From Hermatobates lingyangjiaoensis (taxonomy: Eukaryota > Arthropoda > Insecta > Hemiptera > Hermatobatidae): DNA of 64,000 nucleotides. Positions 11,995 to 24,560 of the stretch are shown here, one piece after another. How positions within the stretch are numbered: position 1 is the stretch's first letter; every line of letters begins with the position of its first letter. Position numbers and translations under genes: made by a program. The DNA is taken from assembly GCA_026182355.1 (NCBI GenBank), contig JAPFBL010000001.1, forward strand, positions 1,302,001-1,366,000. The letters are read 5' to 3'. The notes beneath the pieces are model-generated. The model was not told where the DNA came from. It saw nothing but the letters and a program-made list of their open reading frames with translations, and searched no databases.

Positions 11995-12575
11995 ATATTC
12001 TACGTTTCCCGAGAAGTCCGACGCTACTTACTGTACAGACTTCTCAGAAAACATTCAAAATTGACACTCCACAACAAAGTACTTTTATATAAAACATTAC
12101 TGCGACCTATCTGGACTTACGGACTTGAAATATGGGGTTGTGCAAAACCTTCCAACATTTATAAAATACAATCACTACAATCAAAAATCCTCCATACTAT
12201 CACTAATGCACCTTATTATGTCACAAACCACACTCTTCATAAGGACCTAAAAATCGCTTTTATACATAACTTAGCCACTGATCGTTACAAGGCGTTTCAT
12301 ACCAAACTTTCCTCTCACCCAAATCCACTCGTACAAAACCTTGCTCCTTCCTCACCTTCCCAGAATCCCCCAAGACGACTTAAGAGAAGATGGCCTATGG
12401 AACTACTGCCATGATGATCGACAATCAGGAAACAAAGTGAAAAGTTGAACCAATGGGTTCCATTCTTTGCACATGTTTGTCAAAGTTATTTGTATTGCTC
12501 ATACTACATATGCTTGTTACGCATCATATGCGCAGTTGCGTACTTAAATAAATATGTTAAAAAAATATTCTACGT
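11995..12575 (+). mobile_element. 5'-truncated Jockey-type LINE copy with 11-bp target duplication
   Basis: ATATTCTACGT occurs at 11,995-12,005 and again at 12,565-12,575, directly after an A-rich 3' tail. The 559 bp between them hold the C-terminal end of a Jockey-type ORF2 plus a 3' UTR of about 150 bp. Such 5' truncation with a target duplication is typical of LINE insertion. The duplication is perfect, suggesting a relatively young insertion. Confidence 0.85.
12006..12414 (+). pseudogene. C-terminal end of a Jockey-type LINE reverse transcriptase ORF
   Basis: The open frame of about 136 codons includes LLYKTLLRPIWTYGLEIWG, the Q-S-K-x-L-x-x-I-T-N-A-P-Y-Y-V pattern and NHTLHKDLKI. These are hallmarks of the region after the RT thumb in Jockey-clade LINEs, which often ends in a basic RRLKRRWP-like tail as here. 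The catalytic domains are absent because of 5' truncation, so it is not functional. The codons before 12,006 are flanking DNA. Confidence 0.85.
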
Positions 12576-12579
12576 AAGC

Positions 12580-14465
12580 TCATATTTTTTTGACAATGGT
12601 TAAAATGCAAACAGTTGTATCATACAAGATATAATCAAGGTTGAAACATCAAATTCTTTCTAATTTTATTAAAACATTTTAGTCTTCATATGAGTTATAA
12701 TGTCAAAAAAAGAGTACTTGTGTGTATGTTTATTCCCTTTAAATCAACTTTTATGTAGCTTTTAACAAATTTTATTTCACAGTTCTTACATTTAAGTAAT
12801 TACCTTATATTTGTATTCCAACAATTTAAACTTGCATGGAAAATTATATATTTTCCTAATGTAATAAATAAATTAATGTTACCTTTGACAATATCAATAC
12901 AGGACTTCAATTAACCATAAAATAGACGAAAAACTTGAGAATATATCAAATCAACCAGACACAATGACAGAAAATGTTTCCATATTATTCTTTTCATACA
13001 TTACTATCTCTCTCTCACTCTCTCTCTCACACACACACGCGCGCCCGCGCGTGCGTAAGTCCGCGCACAGAGAAAAAAAGATAAACACAATTGTACTCAA
13101 CTGGTCTTCATGTATTAATACAAAACCTGTTTAAAAAATTGCAGTTGGTCACCACACAACTTTTATTCACATTATTGTAAATATATAATTTGAATAAATA
13201 ATAGCAATTTAACAATAATAGCGCAGTTAAGACCATATGTACATATGAAAACAATATATAAATATGTACATATACTTGATACATATATATTTATATTTGG
13301 AACTTTAACTATCAGTTACTTGAAATAAAGAGAACGTCATTGACGAAAAATCATATTTATTAAGTTATAATAATATTGTAATAATATAATAATAATATAA
13401 TAATAATATATAAATATTGCATTAATGATAGCAAATATGAAATTTATTATCAATAGCTTACTCTTTTTGTTTGTTATCTGTTTCAATTTAATCCCAGCTT
13501 TTTAAAAGGTAGTTTATCCTGTTCTAGAGTATCTTCCGAAACTTTTAACTCTAAAAGACAATTTCTACGCGGATAGAATACCTTTAAATAGCCATACCTT
13601 TTAAATAGCAATTAAAAACCAGAATACTGCAATATTAATCAATACGTATGAACCGGTTTCTAAAAATAAGAAAAAGATAATTATTTTATCTTATGAGAAA
13701 ATAAGAGGGAATATGGTGACTTACAATTAATAGTAACGTATCATTACTGGATTGCTCCTTCGCTATTCTTTTCTTGTTCCTCTAATTATAATGTGGATGC
13801 TGAAGTCGTCTTTCGATTTTCTTCTCAACTGTGAACTGCTGATTTTCTCTTAGAGCAATATAACACTCTTTTTCATTTCGTTTTGTGAGTAAAAAAGTTG
13901 TATTTTAACTATCGTCAGTATTCCATAGACTTTACAACAGAAGACTTTTTTGTAATTTTATATCTTCTTACAAAATATGTTTTTTTTGTTGAAATTTAAC
14001 TGTAATATATACACTAGTGAAGGGTGAGTACGTAAAAGCGGTTCAATCAAGTAAAGTAATCCAAAAACAAAATGCTACTACAGTCATTTAGTAGATGATC
14101 GGAGAATATAACATTTAACAATATTAGCAGAAACAATTGCTTGATTTTCTGTGATAATCATAAACTAGAGTACTCAATTTTTATGAAATATATTCACTAT
14201 ACACCCTGAATCATGCACATATTCATGGTAGTGCTAGCATCTCTGCCATGCCATGAAATTGGGCACTGAGTCTGAAATTCCAAAGACGAAATCATTGTTC
14301 AAAATAGGATCTACTTGCTACGTTGTAATCAACACAAACAGAGCAATATATAATATTATATAATTCAAAGAGATATATTTCTACGAAATTGAAGTTTTCT
14401 TTTAATAATTTATCTACGAGCATATTAAAAAAACCTCTGTAATATATCTATCCAACTGTTGCTTT
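12580..14465. other. AT-rich stretch with a TC/CA/CG microsatellite
   Basis: A compound repeat at 13,007-13,060 passes from CT to CA to CG dinucleotides; the CG part could adopt Z-DNA. Around 13,375-13,415 there is a TAATAATA repeat. No gene is visible. Confidence 0.6.
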
Positions 14466-14943
14466 GCAAGTGCGCTTTCAGTCCCTATCTCTTCTCTCCT
14501 GATGAAGATTAAACGAAAAATTAGAGACTATAAGTTTTTTTTCTATTTACTGTGTACCTACAGTATATTTTGAAACGTATACATATATGTTTCACTATAA
14601 AATTGAAAAGACGATCCAAACTAGACGCAATATGGGTTCAATATCGAAAAACAGTAAAAGACAGAGAAAAGAAACACTCTTACAAATAAAAGAACTATCC
14701 AGTTTAAAGCTCATTTATGTCCAGATAATCGCTGAGAAAAGTAGAAACATGGGCACATTTAACATGTCAATGATTGGTAATATATTATATACTGAGGATA
14801 TAGTAACAAGAACGTTATTCATAAAACTTGAGAAACTTATAAAGAAGCAAGTTTCAACCAAATATGGTCTTATTTTTAACAATGTTTGTATACAACAAGG
14901 ACTGCTACAAACATTTACAAATATATATGTAATATTGAAATAA
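14466..14943 (+). mobile_element. PLE 5' end: family B hammerhead followed by broken ORF
   Basis: CTGATGA at 14,496 is followed by a weak helix II, GAAAAATTAGAGAC, and then a leader. About 70 bp later an open frame of 118 codons (14,587-14,943) starts. Its last third (K-L-x-x-L-I-K-K, then VCIQQGLLQTFTNIYV) matches the motif in the 4-kb and 56-kb fragments. Helix I (TCTC/GAGA) is intact. The protein is truncated and probably not made. Confidence 0.55.
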
Positions 14944-15500
14944 AAACTCGGAATTATAAAAACAAAAGTAAAATAAACAGTTACGATTCTCAAAAATAAT
15001 AATTACTAACCAGACGTCTGGTGCAAACAACGGAACACATTCACGAAAAGTAGTAAAACCATAAGGGCTCAAAAAAAACAATGGACTGGTAAAAATATAA
15101 TCTTCGAAATATATTTTTTTATATAAAATTGAAAATAAAATTTTAATTTGTATTTTATTATAAAACGCTAGAGTCAGTTCATGTAATTGTATTTTGAATA
15201 TTCAATAAAATTTGTACAACTTTATACTTTGAACATGCTGGGTTATACTTATTCCTGCCACTGGGTGTCTCTTGTGTCCCCTTGATTATTTAGCTGCAAA
15301 CTGTCAGTTTCATTTCTTAGATGTTTATTTTACTCTAGTGACATTTCTATATTTTCCTTCTTTGTCTCAAACAAACATGTTTCAATTGTTTCTTTTTTTT
15401 GTGAATTTTCAAAACAATTTAGTTTTTGCTACATAGCATGCAGAGTGGGATAATGAAATACTCTTCCATCTTTGATTGTTTCGCTGTAGTTGTCATAATC

Positions 15501-15772
15501 AGCTAAGGCATGGGTTCTAATCCTTCCTTGGGCTAAGGACTAAAAGGTCTAAGCACTTCTTTTATCATTTTGCTTACAAGGTCATTCCCCACCTCCTTTC
15601 CAGGATCGTCTTTTCCAAAAAAAAGTTCATTATAAATAATATACAAAAATTACTATAAATCCTTTTCTTTTGTTTCTTTATTATTCTTTTTTCTCTCTGT
15701 AAATTTACTGTGGAGACAATTCACCCCTTGAAAACCCGAGATCACTCCCAATTGAGAACCCCTGAGCTAAAA
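15501..15772. mobile_element. hAT-like MITE with 8-bp target duplication
   Basis: The ends are CATGGGTTCTAA on the left and, inverted, CAGGGGTTCTCAA on the right, the classic hAT pattern. The flanks AGCTAAGG (15,501-15,508) and AGCTAAAA (15,765-15,772) agree at 6 of 8 bases. The 256-bp interior has no ORF, so it is non-autonomous. Confidence 0.7.
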
Positions 15773-15889
15773 TATTGTCCTTTTCACACCTTATAACTTT
15801 TATATAAAAGGACAAAAGAATGACACATTTCTGTGCCTGACTTTATATATTAGGAATATGGCTTGAATTAAATTGACTTTATTAACTGT

Positions 15890-16082
15890 CGTAGTAATAG
15901 TTTTTGATACCTTCCAATATCGTAGCAGTACGGTTTTTAATACGGGACGTATTTAATGAGAGACTCTCATAAATATGTTATCGAAATATAAAATTACAAT
16001 ATGCAATTTAGTGAACAAACATTTATTCAGGTAGGAAATCAGTTTTGAAAAGTGATGATTGATTTGAATTAAAACTTGTTAT
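15890..16082 (+). repeat. Direct repeat, copy 1 of 2
   Basis: This matches 18,800-18,996 over about 190 bp, including AATATCGTAGCAG, GACGTATTTAATGAGAGACT and AACATTTATTCAG. It is non-coding and its family is unknown. Confidence 0.75.
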
Positions 16083-17094
16083 ACTTCTTTTTTTTTTAAT
16101 AAATAGTAAATCATCTACGTATAGTGTATACGTATCTACGCACCATCTACTACTACGTAGCATCTACGTATAGTGTAATAGAATTTATTTTTCTTGTCAC
16201 ATTGCTACACAATTACTCTATTTTGAACATAATTTAGGAAATACTAGTAAAATAGTGAGTACATCGTAATGGAAACTTTTATTTATATAACTGCATCATA
16301 AATTAAATACCTGGTCGCACGTGCAATATATAAGTGAGAAAATTCTGCTTTGAGATCATAATGTGTCGTTCAATTCTATTCTATTCCTAATTTTTTTCAA
16401 TTGAAAAGCAAAATTAAAGAGTTTTTATGACTTCAAAATGACTTCATGAGAGATACAACCACAATATAACTAAGATTATATACCTATATATATATATATA
16501 TATATAATATTCAACAAGTGATGAAACTGTAAAGCCTGGATAGGTTGGTAAGTTATGGTTTGTGGAATAATTACCTCACTTCATTGCTAAAATACCATTG
16601 AGATAAATGATGCCAAGTCTGTCACGACTTTTAACTCAATCAGTTAAACTTCATTTCTTGTGATTCACCAAATGTCTAACTTTGATCAAACCAAATGAAT
16701 TAAATCAGACAAAATTATTGTGGTTTTTGACAATTGATTAAGAAACTAATAATTATTACAAAATATTTCCTAAAAACTATTTAAAAAAAAACTATTACAC
16801 TTTGGTCTTTTCTATAAACGAATTCTAATCATTCTTAAGCAGAAATAATTGCTTGTATTTGTCTAAAGATAAGTAACCATACCAATAAAATATTCACATA
16901 AATCCAAGTTATAAGTTCTTACTTATCAATTTCCTTTTATATATACAGTCATTACAATCATTATTATGAATGTGAACAGGATATGTATCACTTAATGGCA
17001 GTATAAGAAGATAAAAATGTCAAAAATTAAAACTAGATGTAGTAATTTGAAATATATTTATATTTATATAAGATATAGATCATTATTTTTATCA

Positions 17095-17475
17095 GGACTC
17101 CGGTCTGTTCTTCAATTTCAAATTAAACTCTCATTCCCAACGTTTCGGTTTATATTATTTAAAACCCTTTTGATAGGCAGAAGTATAAAACTTTGAATCA
17201 GAAAAACTATAGTATTACACTAGAGATATAAAATGCAAAAAAGAAAACTATTTATAAACTTCAACTGTTTAAACGTGACACAGTGTCATGTATTTGTTCA
17301 AACTAGACAGTCATTGTTAAAATTCGCAAATAGTTTCCTTTTTCAAAACTCTCTAATGGAATACTTAAGTTTTTCTGTTTAAAAATTTGATCTCTAATCC
17401 TATGATAAAACCGAAGCGTTACCAATGAGAGTTTAATTTGAACCTGAAGAACTGACTGAGTCCTGATTAAAGCTT
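17095..17475. mobile_element. Palindromic PLE-type element with two decayed hammerheads
   Basis: The minus strand at 17,139-17,177 has a helix II remnant and GAAACGTTGG. The plus strand at about 17,398-17,430 has CCTATGATAAAACCGAAGCGTT, split here as a diverged core. The outer parts (AGGACTC...CTCTCATT and inverse) match. The family is the same as at 10.9 kb. Neither copy retains an intact CUGANGA box. Confidence 0.55.
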
Positions 17476-17529
17476 TTATTTTTTTCTCTTCACAGTTGAT
17501 ACTTTTATCAATATTTATATACATGTAAG

Positions 17530-18454
17530 CTAAAACTGTATAGTGGTTTCTTTCCTCAGTTAAACTCCCATCTTTAGATCAAGGATAACCTACTTCCCTA
17601 CTTTTAATATCAATATTTGCATATTCTTAAACTGCATGGTATAACTTATAACGAATTAACTTAACTTAACGAATTAACAGATGTTAAATAATAATTACTT
17701 AAAATCCCATCGAATTAAAGAAATGACTAAGTTTAGAGTATTTATTTGTAGCAGAAGTTTGTAACGGACCTGTTGGATTTTTCAATTAAAGTTACTCTGA
17801 TCAATCAGCATATTATCAGTTCGATAGTTGTAAAGAAGCTTTTTTGGTATATTTGACATCAGAACTACGTATACTACTGCAACCTCTTTAACGTACATTC
17901 ACATCACATTTAATTTTAGTTTGAGAACCACTCTATGTCATCATATAATTTACTTTGTAGACTTATTTTTACATTTATAAAATGAAATAGTTAAAATACA
18001 TGCAAATCTACAAATAGCTAAAATACAGCAGCCTCATATGAAATATTTTTTTTTTTGAAATTTCAAAAATAATATAAACAAATATATGATGTTTTTTTTT
18101 CTATGAAACAGAATTACATTTTCTTAGCGAAAGGATAAAAAAGTGGCTCCACCATTATAAGGACTTTATTGTAAGGATGACAAACATTAAATTATGTAAA
18201 GATAAATATTAGTAACTTATATTTAATATAAGTATGTCAGTAATAATTATTACAATCAATGCAAGTTGTAATAATAAAAGCAGAAGCGTTTAAAAATAAG
18301 TTAGTGTTTCATTAATAAATATTAATACCGCCATTTTTTAAAAGATCTTTAAAGGAAATATAAGTGAAAATTATTTATATATACTTTATCTGCCATTTGA
18401 TACATAAAAGTCTTCTACTTTGTTTATTTTCATTTCATTGATTTAGCTGTAAAT
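17530..18454. other. AT-rich stretch, nothing recognised
   Basis: No supportable feature. Confidence 0.5.
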
Positions 18455-18770
18455 AATTGGAGGAAGACAGTAAGACTGGTTTGGGAGGGACATGTGTGTG
18501 CAGATGAGCTCGTGGGCAGGCTGACGCGTGCGAGGTCAGTGGTCAACTGACCCCATTACTCATGGACTGTCAGCGACTGACCCCGGGTCACCCCAAACAT
18601 TGTGTCTGCTCCACAAGACACAATTACAAACCTGTTCCTCTACCATGACCTCCACCTCTGCTTAAGCGTCTTCTTCTTCCAGTAGGAACAATAGTCCCTT
18701 CAGCCCACAATACGTGGGGGTTCTAACGCAAGGTGGATCCTCTGAGGCATTTTATGAGGATCCTCTTAAG
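18455..18770. other. GC-rich island 3, with palindromes
   Basis: G-rich left (GGTTTGGGAGGGACATG), C-rich right. It contains a hairpin GGTCAGT-GGTCA-ACTGACC near 18,533-18,551, several AGGTCA/TGACCC half-sites like those bound by nuclear receptors, and an imperfect GGATCCTC...GAGGATCC palindrome near 18,734-18,766. No ORF. Candidate enhancer; function not shown. Confidence 0.45.
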
Positions 18771-18799
18771 TGATCCATGAAGACACTTTATTAACACTC

Positions 18800-18996
18800 G
18801 TAGTCATAGTTTTTAGTACCACCGAATATCGTAGCAGCACAGTTTTTAATAGCTGACGTATTTAATGAGAGACTCTTATAAATATGACTATCAAAATATA
18901 AAATTACAGTAAGCAATTTAGTGAATAAACATTTATTCAGCCAGGAAATATGCATATTATTTTTAAACCTGATGATTGATTTTAATTAAATATTTT
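18800..18996 (+). repeat. Direct repeat, copy 2 of 2
   Basis: Partner of 15,890-16,082, in the same orientation about 2.9 kb away. The two copies diverge moderately by substitution and small indels. Confidence 0.75.
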
Positions 18997-20269
18997 ATAT
19001 AACAAAAAATCAGTAAGATTATTTTATTCACCATTAATTCTATTTTTATTTTTTTTTTCTTTTCGACTCAAATTCTTTTTTAAGTACCCTGCTCCTTTTT
19101 AATTCAGTCATGGTTTCTTTCGTTTTCATATTTCTATTGACTTTTCCTTCAATAGTAATTTAGTTGTTGTAATTATCTATCTTAGGAGAACAGATAAAAT
19201 GAGAGAATCTTAGTTATTCTATTATTTATCATAATTCTAAATTCTGACCTCATAAAATCAATGAATTCTTATTGTCTACTCAAATTGGATCTGGTTACTT
19301 ATTGTTCGTTTAGTAAGTAAAAGTGTATAGTGAGATTTTTTAAATGATATTCCTTGTTTCATGAATTTCAAGTATTACTATTGCAATTAAATTTGTTATT
19401 GCATAAAATCTGTGCTGTTTAAAGAAATGTTTGTATTGTATAATGTTTATATAGATTTGTTATTGTTTGCTTATATTTGTACTAAAAATATAAAGATTGT
19501 AACAATGAATAACTCGGCTTTAAAATTTCAGTCCGAATGCATTTGCATTGCTTCATTTTCACTTCTGATTTTCCTTAGATTTCCAACTATTCGAAATGTC
19601 AGTTTACAGTCAGTTTTATTGTGTATTTTGTGTACTCTTTAGTGTTGTAAAATCTAGTTGGACTATAGTTTTTGTATTATATCTATTTATTTTTCTTTAT
19701 CTCTTTTATGCCTTTTTTATTTCTTTATTTAATTTACATATGGTATGTTGGTTTCCTTAATATTTGGAAAAAAACAAGTTAAGAATGATTGTGTAAATAT
19801 TGAATTAGTGACATACTAAATTTAAAAATGATTTAAAACTCAAAGATTTACTTATTAATGCTTCTAAAGATGATTAAACTTAATTTCCCGTTTAATAGCT
19901 AATCCAATATTTTTGGGTTCTTGAAGGACCCCTAATAATTCAAAATTGATTACACTCAAAAATTATTTCTTTAATATTAATGATGAATGATAAATATTAA
20001 AAATACTTTGGGGTAGTAAGATAACGTTCATGGATTTAAAAAAGTTTCGGAATAAATGACTGGAAATTTTATAAATATAGGTTTATTGTTTATATCAATT
20101 AACATCTAATCAATTAATATGTTTGATTTATCAATATTGATAGGATGTTATAGTTCTTAAAAGTTATTTGAGATTCGTTTAACTTATATTTGGGTGAATT
20201 ATTAATAAAATGTTGATATAAATTAAATTAACTGGTGTAGAAGTAGGTAGAAGGAAAGTCCTTAAATAA
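18997..20269. other. AT-rich stretch, nothing recognised
   Basis: The 76-codon ORF at 19,412 is hydrophobic, AT-driven and without a recognisable domain; I do not support it as a gene. Confidence 0.5.
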
Positions 20270-20560
20270 GAGGAATTATTGGGGGACAGTTTCAGTCGGT
20301 GTTGCCAAAGAGAAGTTTTTGCATTGTACTCAGCAATGTTTACCAGAACAAGTAAATGGTCGCGGAGAAGTAGGGTATCCGAAGAAGGAAGTGGTCCTGT
20401 CCGCGAGCTTTCCTTTTTCTAAGGCAATATCGCTTGTTCCATTAACATAACCGTGGAAGGAAAGCAGCTCAACATAAATCTCAGATAAAGTCACCCCCTC
20501 TGCCACGACCCGCCCAGTAATGACTCAAACACCACTTTGTCCCATCAACCCTATTAAATT
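20270..20560. other. GC-rich island 4
   Basis: It starts G-rich (ATTGGGGGACAGTTTCAG), has a mixed core, then ends C-rich (CACCCCCTCTGCCACGACCC). There is no ORF. The C-rich trend continues to about 20,710. Candidate regulatory element. Confidence 0.4.
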
Positions 20561-21284
20561 AATGACTTATCTATTAATTAAACAAAGCGCCTTCCCCCTC
20601 CCGTCTCTCCAAACAATTTTATAACCCTTTAACTTATCCAGAACGTCTTCAAATTTACAACTGTCTCCCTCCTATTCATCCCACCTAGCCTAATTGGCTA
20701 GATTTATCCACCTCCCATGGACCCATTATACTTTGTTCCACAATCACTAACCAAAATCTACAAATTTTAACGAAAACCCATTCCATAATTTCACTATGTT
20801 TGTTTGCTTTATCCCAATTTCAACCTATAAAACGGAATATAATCAAAAAATTATTAATTAGGAAAAACCTTGTTTAAAACTTGTCGATAACATCTATAAA
20901 TTTATAACATCCTTCCCCACCCCTAAAATGAATTAGTTTAACAATCTTTAATATTATCTACACCAATACCATTATACTTTGAAAAATATCAGACCCAAGT
21001 AACCATTATTCAGATCTCCGATTTCATGGCAAACTCTTCAAAAAATTCTCTAAGTCACAACAAATTATTCAATATTTTAAACATTCTATAGTTGTGCGAT
21101 CAGTTCTTATGAGCTATTCTCCGATGTTAGGAAAATATAGAAAAAACACTCTACATTTATGCTAACATTTTTATGTGAAAACTTAATCCAGAAATTATCT
21201 AATTCTCAAATACTTCAAGTTTCAAATTATCTTCATTTTCAATGTGGAATAAAGAATTCTTATTTGTATTTATATGTACATATA

Positions 21285-21400
21285 TATCAATATTCAAACC
21301 ACAATAAGAAATGGGAGAAAAGACGAAGATCTTTCTTTTTGACTGTGACGAAGACCACTAGTTACAGTTGAAAGATTTTAGTCTTTTTCATTTATTATAT
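21285..21400 (+). mobile_element. Degenerate family A element
   Basis: The left flank CAAACCACAATAAGAAATGG matches the 55-kb elements. The plus-strand core near 21,339 reads GTGACGAAGACC...GTTGAAAGATTTTAG, with damage in the CUGA box and helix III. A TA-rich run follows. Confidence 0.6.
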
Positions 21401-21419
21401 ATTATATATTTATATATAT

Positions 21420-22043
21420 TGTAAAAAATAAATATTATTTATATAACAATTTCATTCTATAACTAAATAGATGTGAGTAATTTAAAGTACAGTGTTATTA
21501 TTTATTATTATTTAATTTTGTTTTAACAACATGTGGTAAAAATTAATTCAAACCAGTAGATTTTAATATTGTGGAAATGTTTTATTACATTTTAATAATT
21601 AATTAATACATTTTGTGAATTAAATTTACAAACCTCTGCTAAATCAATAATAAGGCATATTATAACTCCTTCTACATTTCTATAAGATTATTACAGAAAT
21701 GATTGCATAAATCATTTCAAAGTTTCAAAACTAGATATTTAGTGTATTCCCATAAAATGTAATCTTTTAACATTTCCAAACCTACTGCCTAATGGTGAAA
21801 TGCATAGAAATATAAATATTTCTTTTTGCCAAATAATAGTCGTGGTTGCTCAATTTTGGAATATACATGTATCTATTCCAATTTCAGAGAAGTAACAAAC
21901 TGTTTAGAACAAATGTATGGGTAAATTGTGATACTCTAAACGTGTACTGTACAAATCAACACAAATTTTATAATTACATTTTAGATGTAGTACTGCATTA
22001 ATATATCTTATTATGTATTATGTTTGATTATAAATGTACCGAT
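21420..22043. other. AT-rich stretch, nothing recognised
   Basis: No supportable feature. Confidence 0.5.
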
Positions 22044-22466
22044 TTTTATGCTAGCGTTTTTCAAACTTCTTTCCTTCAGGGCACGCCTATGACATAACGA
22101 ACGCTTTGGAGGGCATCATTGATTTTAATATAGAAAGTTTAGTCCTGAAATTTAAAAAAAATAATAGAAAATCAAAAATAATAGTTTTTTAGAGATAGAG
22201 AGAGAGAGATCAGTAACAAATGGTTTAAATCCCCAAGGAAAGAAAAAGAGAAAGTATTATTCATTGCTGCTTAAAGATTAAAGAAATTTACCTTCCAGTA
22301 CAAAATATCAAGTGGTGGTGACTTGACTCAGACTTGAAAACCATTGGTGTTTCTAAAATAAATGAAAATAATGCATATTTTTAAAACATACAATTAATCT
22401 TTGGTTATCTTGGGACGCACCTGACTTTTTTCCAGGGCGCACCGTTTGAGAAGCACTGCTTTACGC
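22044..22466. mobile_element. hAT-like MITE, about 405 bp
   Basis: The right end, inverted, reads CAGTGCTTCTCAAACGGTGC and the left end TAGCGTTTTTCAAACTTC. These are typical hAT termini, each followed by a G/C-rich segment (GGGCACGCC and GGTGCGCCC). Flanking TTTTATGC and CTTTACGC agree at 6 of 8 bases, differing by transitions. The interior is non-coding. Confidence 0.65.
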
Positions 22467-23345
22467 TAACACCAAATCTCTATAGTACAACGATTTCTCT
22501 ACGTATGAATCTAAACTAACGTTTTTGAAATGAATGTCTGATAATTAGAGCCTTACTAAATGCCACATGTGTGTTGATGGTATTGGCAGGCAGGTGAGAT
22601 GTCTAGGTGACTTACAAGTTAGTTTAACTCCTTAAGTCTTCAGTTTAATCCTGAAGGTGACATGTCTTGGTCACAGAGACAAATTGTCAACTCCCTTAAC
22701 ATATGGTTAGAGCATCCTGGGCTGCTTAGTTGGTAAAACCACATGATTCAGTCATAGAAACCACATTAACTAGTGTTAGCTCATAAATTTGTGTTATTAT
22801 TCATTAAAGATAGATGCCTGAGTCTGATTCGTGCTCATCGTCTGTAAAGTAGGATTGCTGTTTGATTTCCAGCCAAAAAATTCATAAATTTTTCCTTTAT
22901 TTGTTGCTTAATGTTAAGTTTCGAAACATAGTAAAGTTACGTTTCAAACAGCGAGTAATGAAGGAAAACTATGGCTATGTTGGGAGAGCTCACATGCAGA
23001 CCTTGGGAAGGAGTTCAGTATCTGATAAAATAAAATAAAACCGAGACACACAATTAATAATATTATGAAATAAAGTAATTAAATAATGAAAAATGAAATA
23101 ATTAAATAAAAAAACAAGTAATTAAATAATAAAGGATAACTGATAATCAAATATGAAAAGACAAGGAACTTATTAAACATTATCTCCCTTGATTGAGGCC
23201 AGGTGCACTGCGCGCACTTAATAGCCAAATATGGGCTTCTTCGGAGGCTCGTAGTGTGAGATCTTTGCAGTCAGGGAGGATTTGTCACAGAATCTGTAAC
23301 CTGTAGCACTCATTAAAAGGGAGACAGTGCCCATTGGCATGTATG
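22467..23345. other. Mixed-composition stretch, no gene recognised
   Basis: Slightly GC-richer than most gaps. A TAATTAAATAA-like low-complexity run lies at 23,040-23,130. I considered a tRNA-like segment near 22,720 and rejected it. Confidence 0.4.
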
Positions 23346-23475
23346 GCGATGGTAAGATGGGAGTGGTTTAGAGACTGTAAGTGTGTGCTTTTATTTTAAT
23401 TTAATTTCTCTATGTTTCTTTTTCTTGAATGAAATATATTTGTCCGTTTCGGATCGTATTTCAAACAAAAAAGTG

Positions 23476-23512
<37 letters not shown>

Positions 23513-23540
23513 ATATATATAATATATATATATATACATA
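23346..23540 (+). mobile_element. Family B tail remnant plus TA microsatellite
   Basis: GAGACTGTAAGTGTGTGCTT, then TTTCTCTATGTTTCTTT and ATTTGTCCGTTTCGGATCG, match the outer part of the 39-kb family B arms. The hammerhead core itself is missing. TA repeats follow at 23,475-23,536; ORFs across them are artefacts. Confidence 0.55.
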
Positions 23541-24364
23541 TAAAATGAAAAAGTTTTACAATAATATAATTTATTCTTAATGAATACAATGTATTTGTGC
23601 AAATAACTACGACTTTTTCCTTCATTAATTTCAAATTTTACCTTTATACGTAAAACCTAGGTACATATTTCTCTTGCACCAAGAAATCTAGCTGTATTCA
23701 TGACATGGTTGAAATCAAAACCTTTATAAAAAACGAAACAACACGTTAATATTTACAACTATTATTCTCATTTATTAAATTTACCAATTAAACTATACAA
23801 TGCTGATTTGATTAGAATTTTCTTAAGAATTATTTTTTTAGAATTAATTTAAATGGATTTAAAATAATAGAATTTATTTAAATTTCTTTATATTTCCATC
23901 CGATACCGATTTATTTTATTACAGTTGATGTTTATAGCCGTTATGATCTGAAACCAGAATCTTTACTATTATATGTGAGTTACGTGGACAAAACACGGGT
24001 ATGCCGATTAGGGTAGGGATATATTAGAGGGATCATCAATGCTTTCACCGTCAGAATTCAGTCTGTGAAAGTTAGTAAACAATTTTGCTTATTATCTTTA
24101 TTCCTGGTATAAATTCTTTCATACTTCCTTAAGATAGATACGTGTATCAGATATACAAACCAGTATTCCTAACTTTAACAATTTCACTTTCACTATCTCA
24201 TTTGCGATAAATTGTCATCTTTATTTTGCATTACCTGTTTTTCTAAAGAGATTGATTTGTGGTAAGATTTCAAATAAAATCAATTAGCAATGTTAATACA
24301 ATTTTAAAATAATGAGACACACTTTGAAATGTTGTTACTAAATGCGTATGCTGTATTATTAAAC

Positions 24365-24560
24365 CGCAACTGACTGGGAAAAGCTGAATTATTGGGCAGG
24401 TCAGAGGTAGGTGGAGGCTGGCTTCATTAGTATTCACCAAGTAAATAGAGCTTGGGTGCTCTCCGAATCAAACACACACCCAGTGGCGCCTAATTAAGTA
24501 AACAGAGACCCTCTCCTCTCAACAGAGTGCTGCAAATACACAACTTTCTGTCCCCCATTA
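24365..24560. other. GC-rich island 5
   Basis: G-rich left (GGGCAGGTCAGAGGTAGGTG), C-rich right (ACCCTCTCCTCTCAACAG and CTGTCCCCC). The core has a CCTAATTAAG homeodomain-like site. No ORF. Candidate enhancer. Confidence 0.45.

Noticed and set aside
22650..22680. CCTGAAGGTGACATGTC as a hammerhead start
   Set aside because: The box reads CTGAAGG and there is no GAAA box.
22720..22775. tRNA-like segment with TAGTTGGT resembling an A box
   Set aside because: No B box and no acceptor or anticodon stem could be paired.
23383..23602. ORFs on both strands across the TA repeat
   Set aside because: They are poly-Tyr/Ile translations of a microsatellite.
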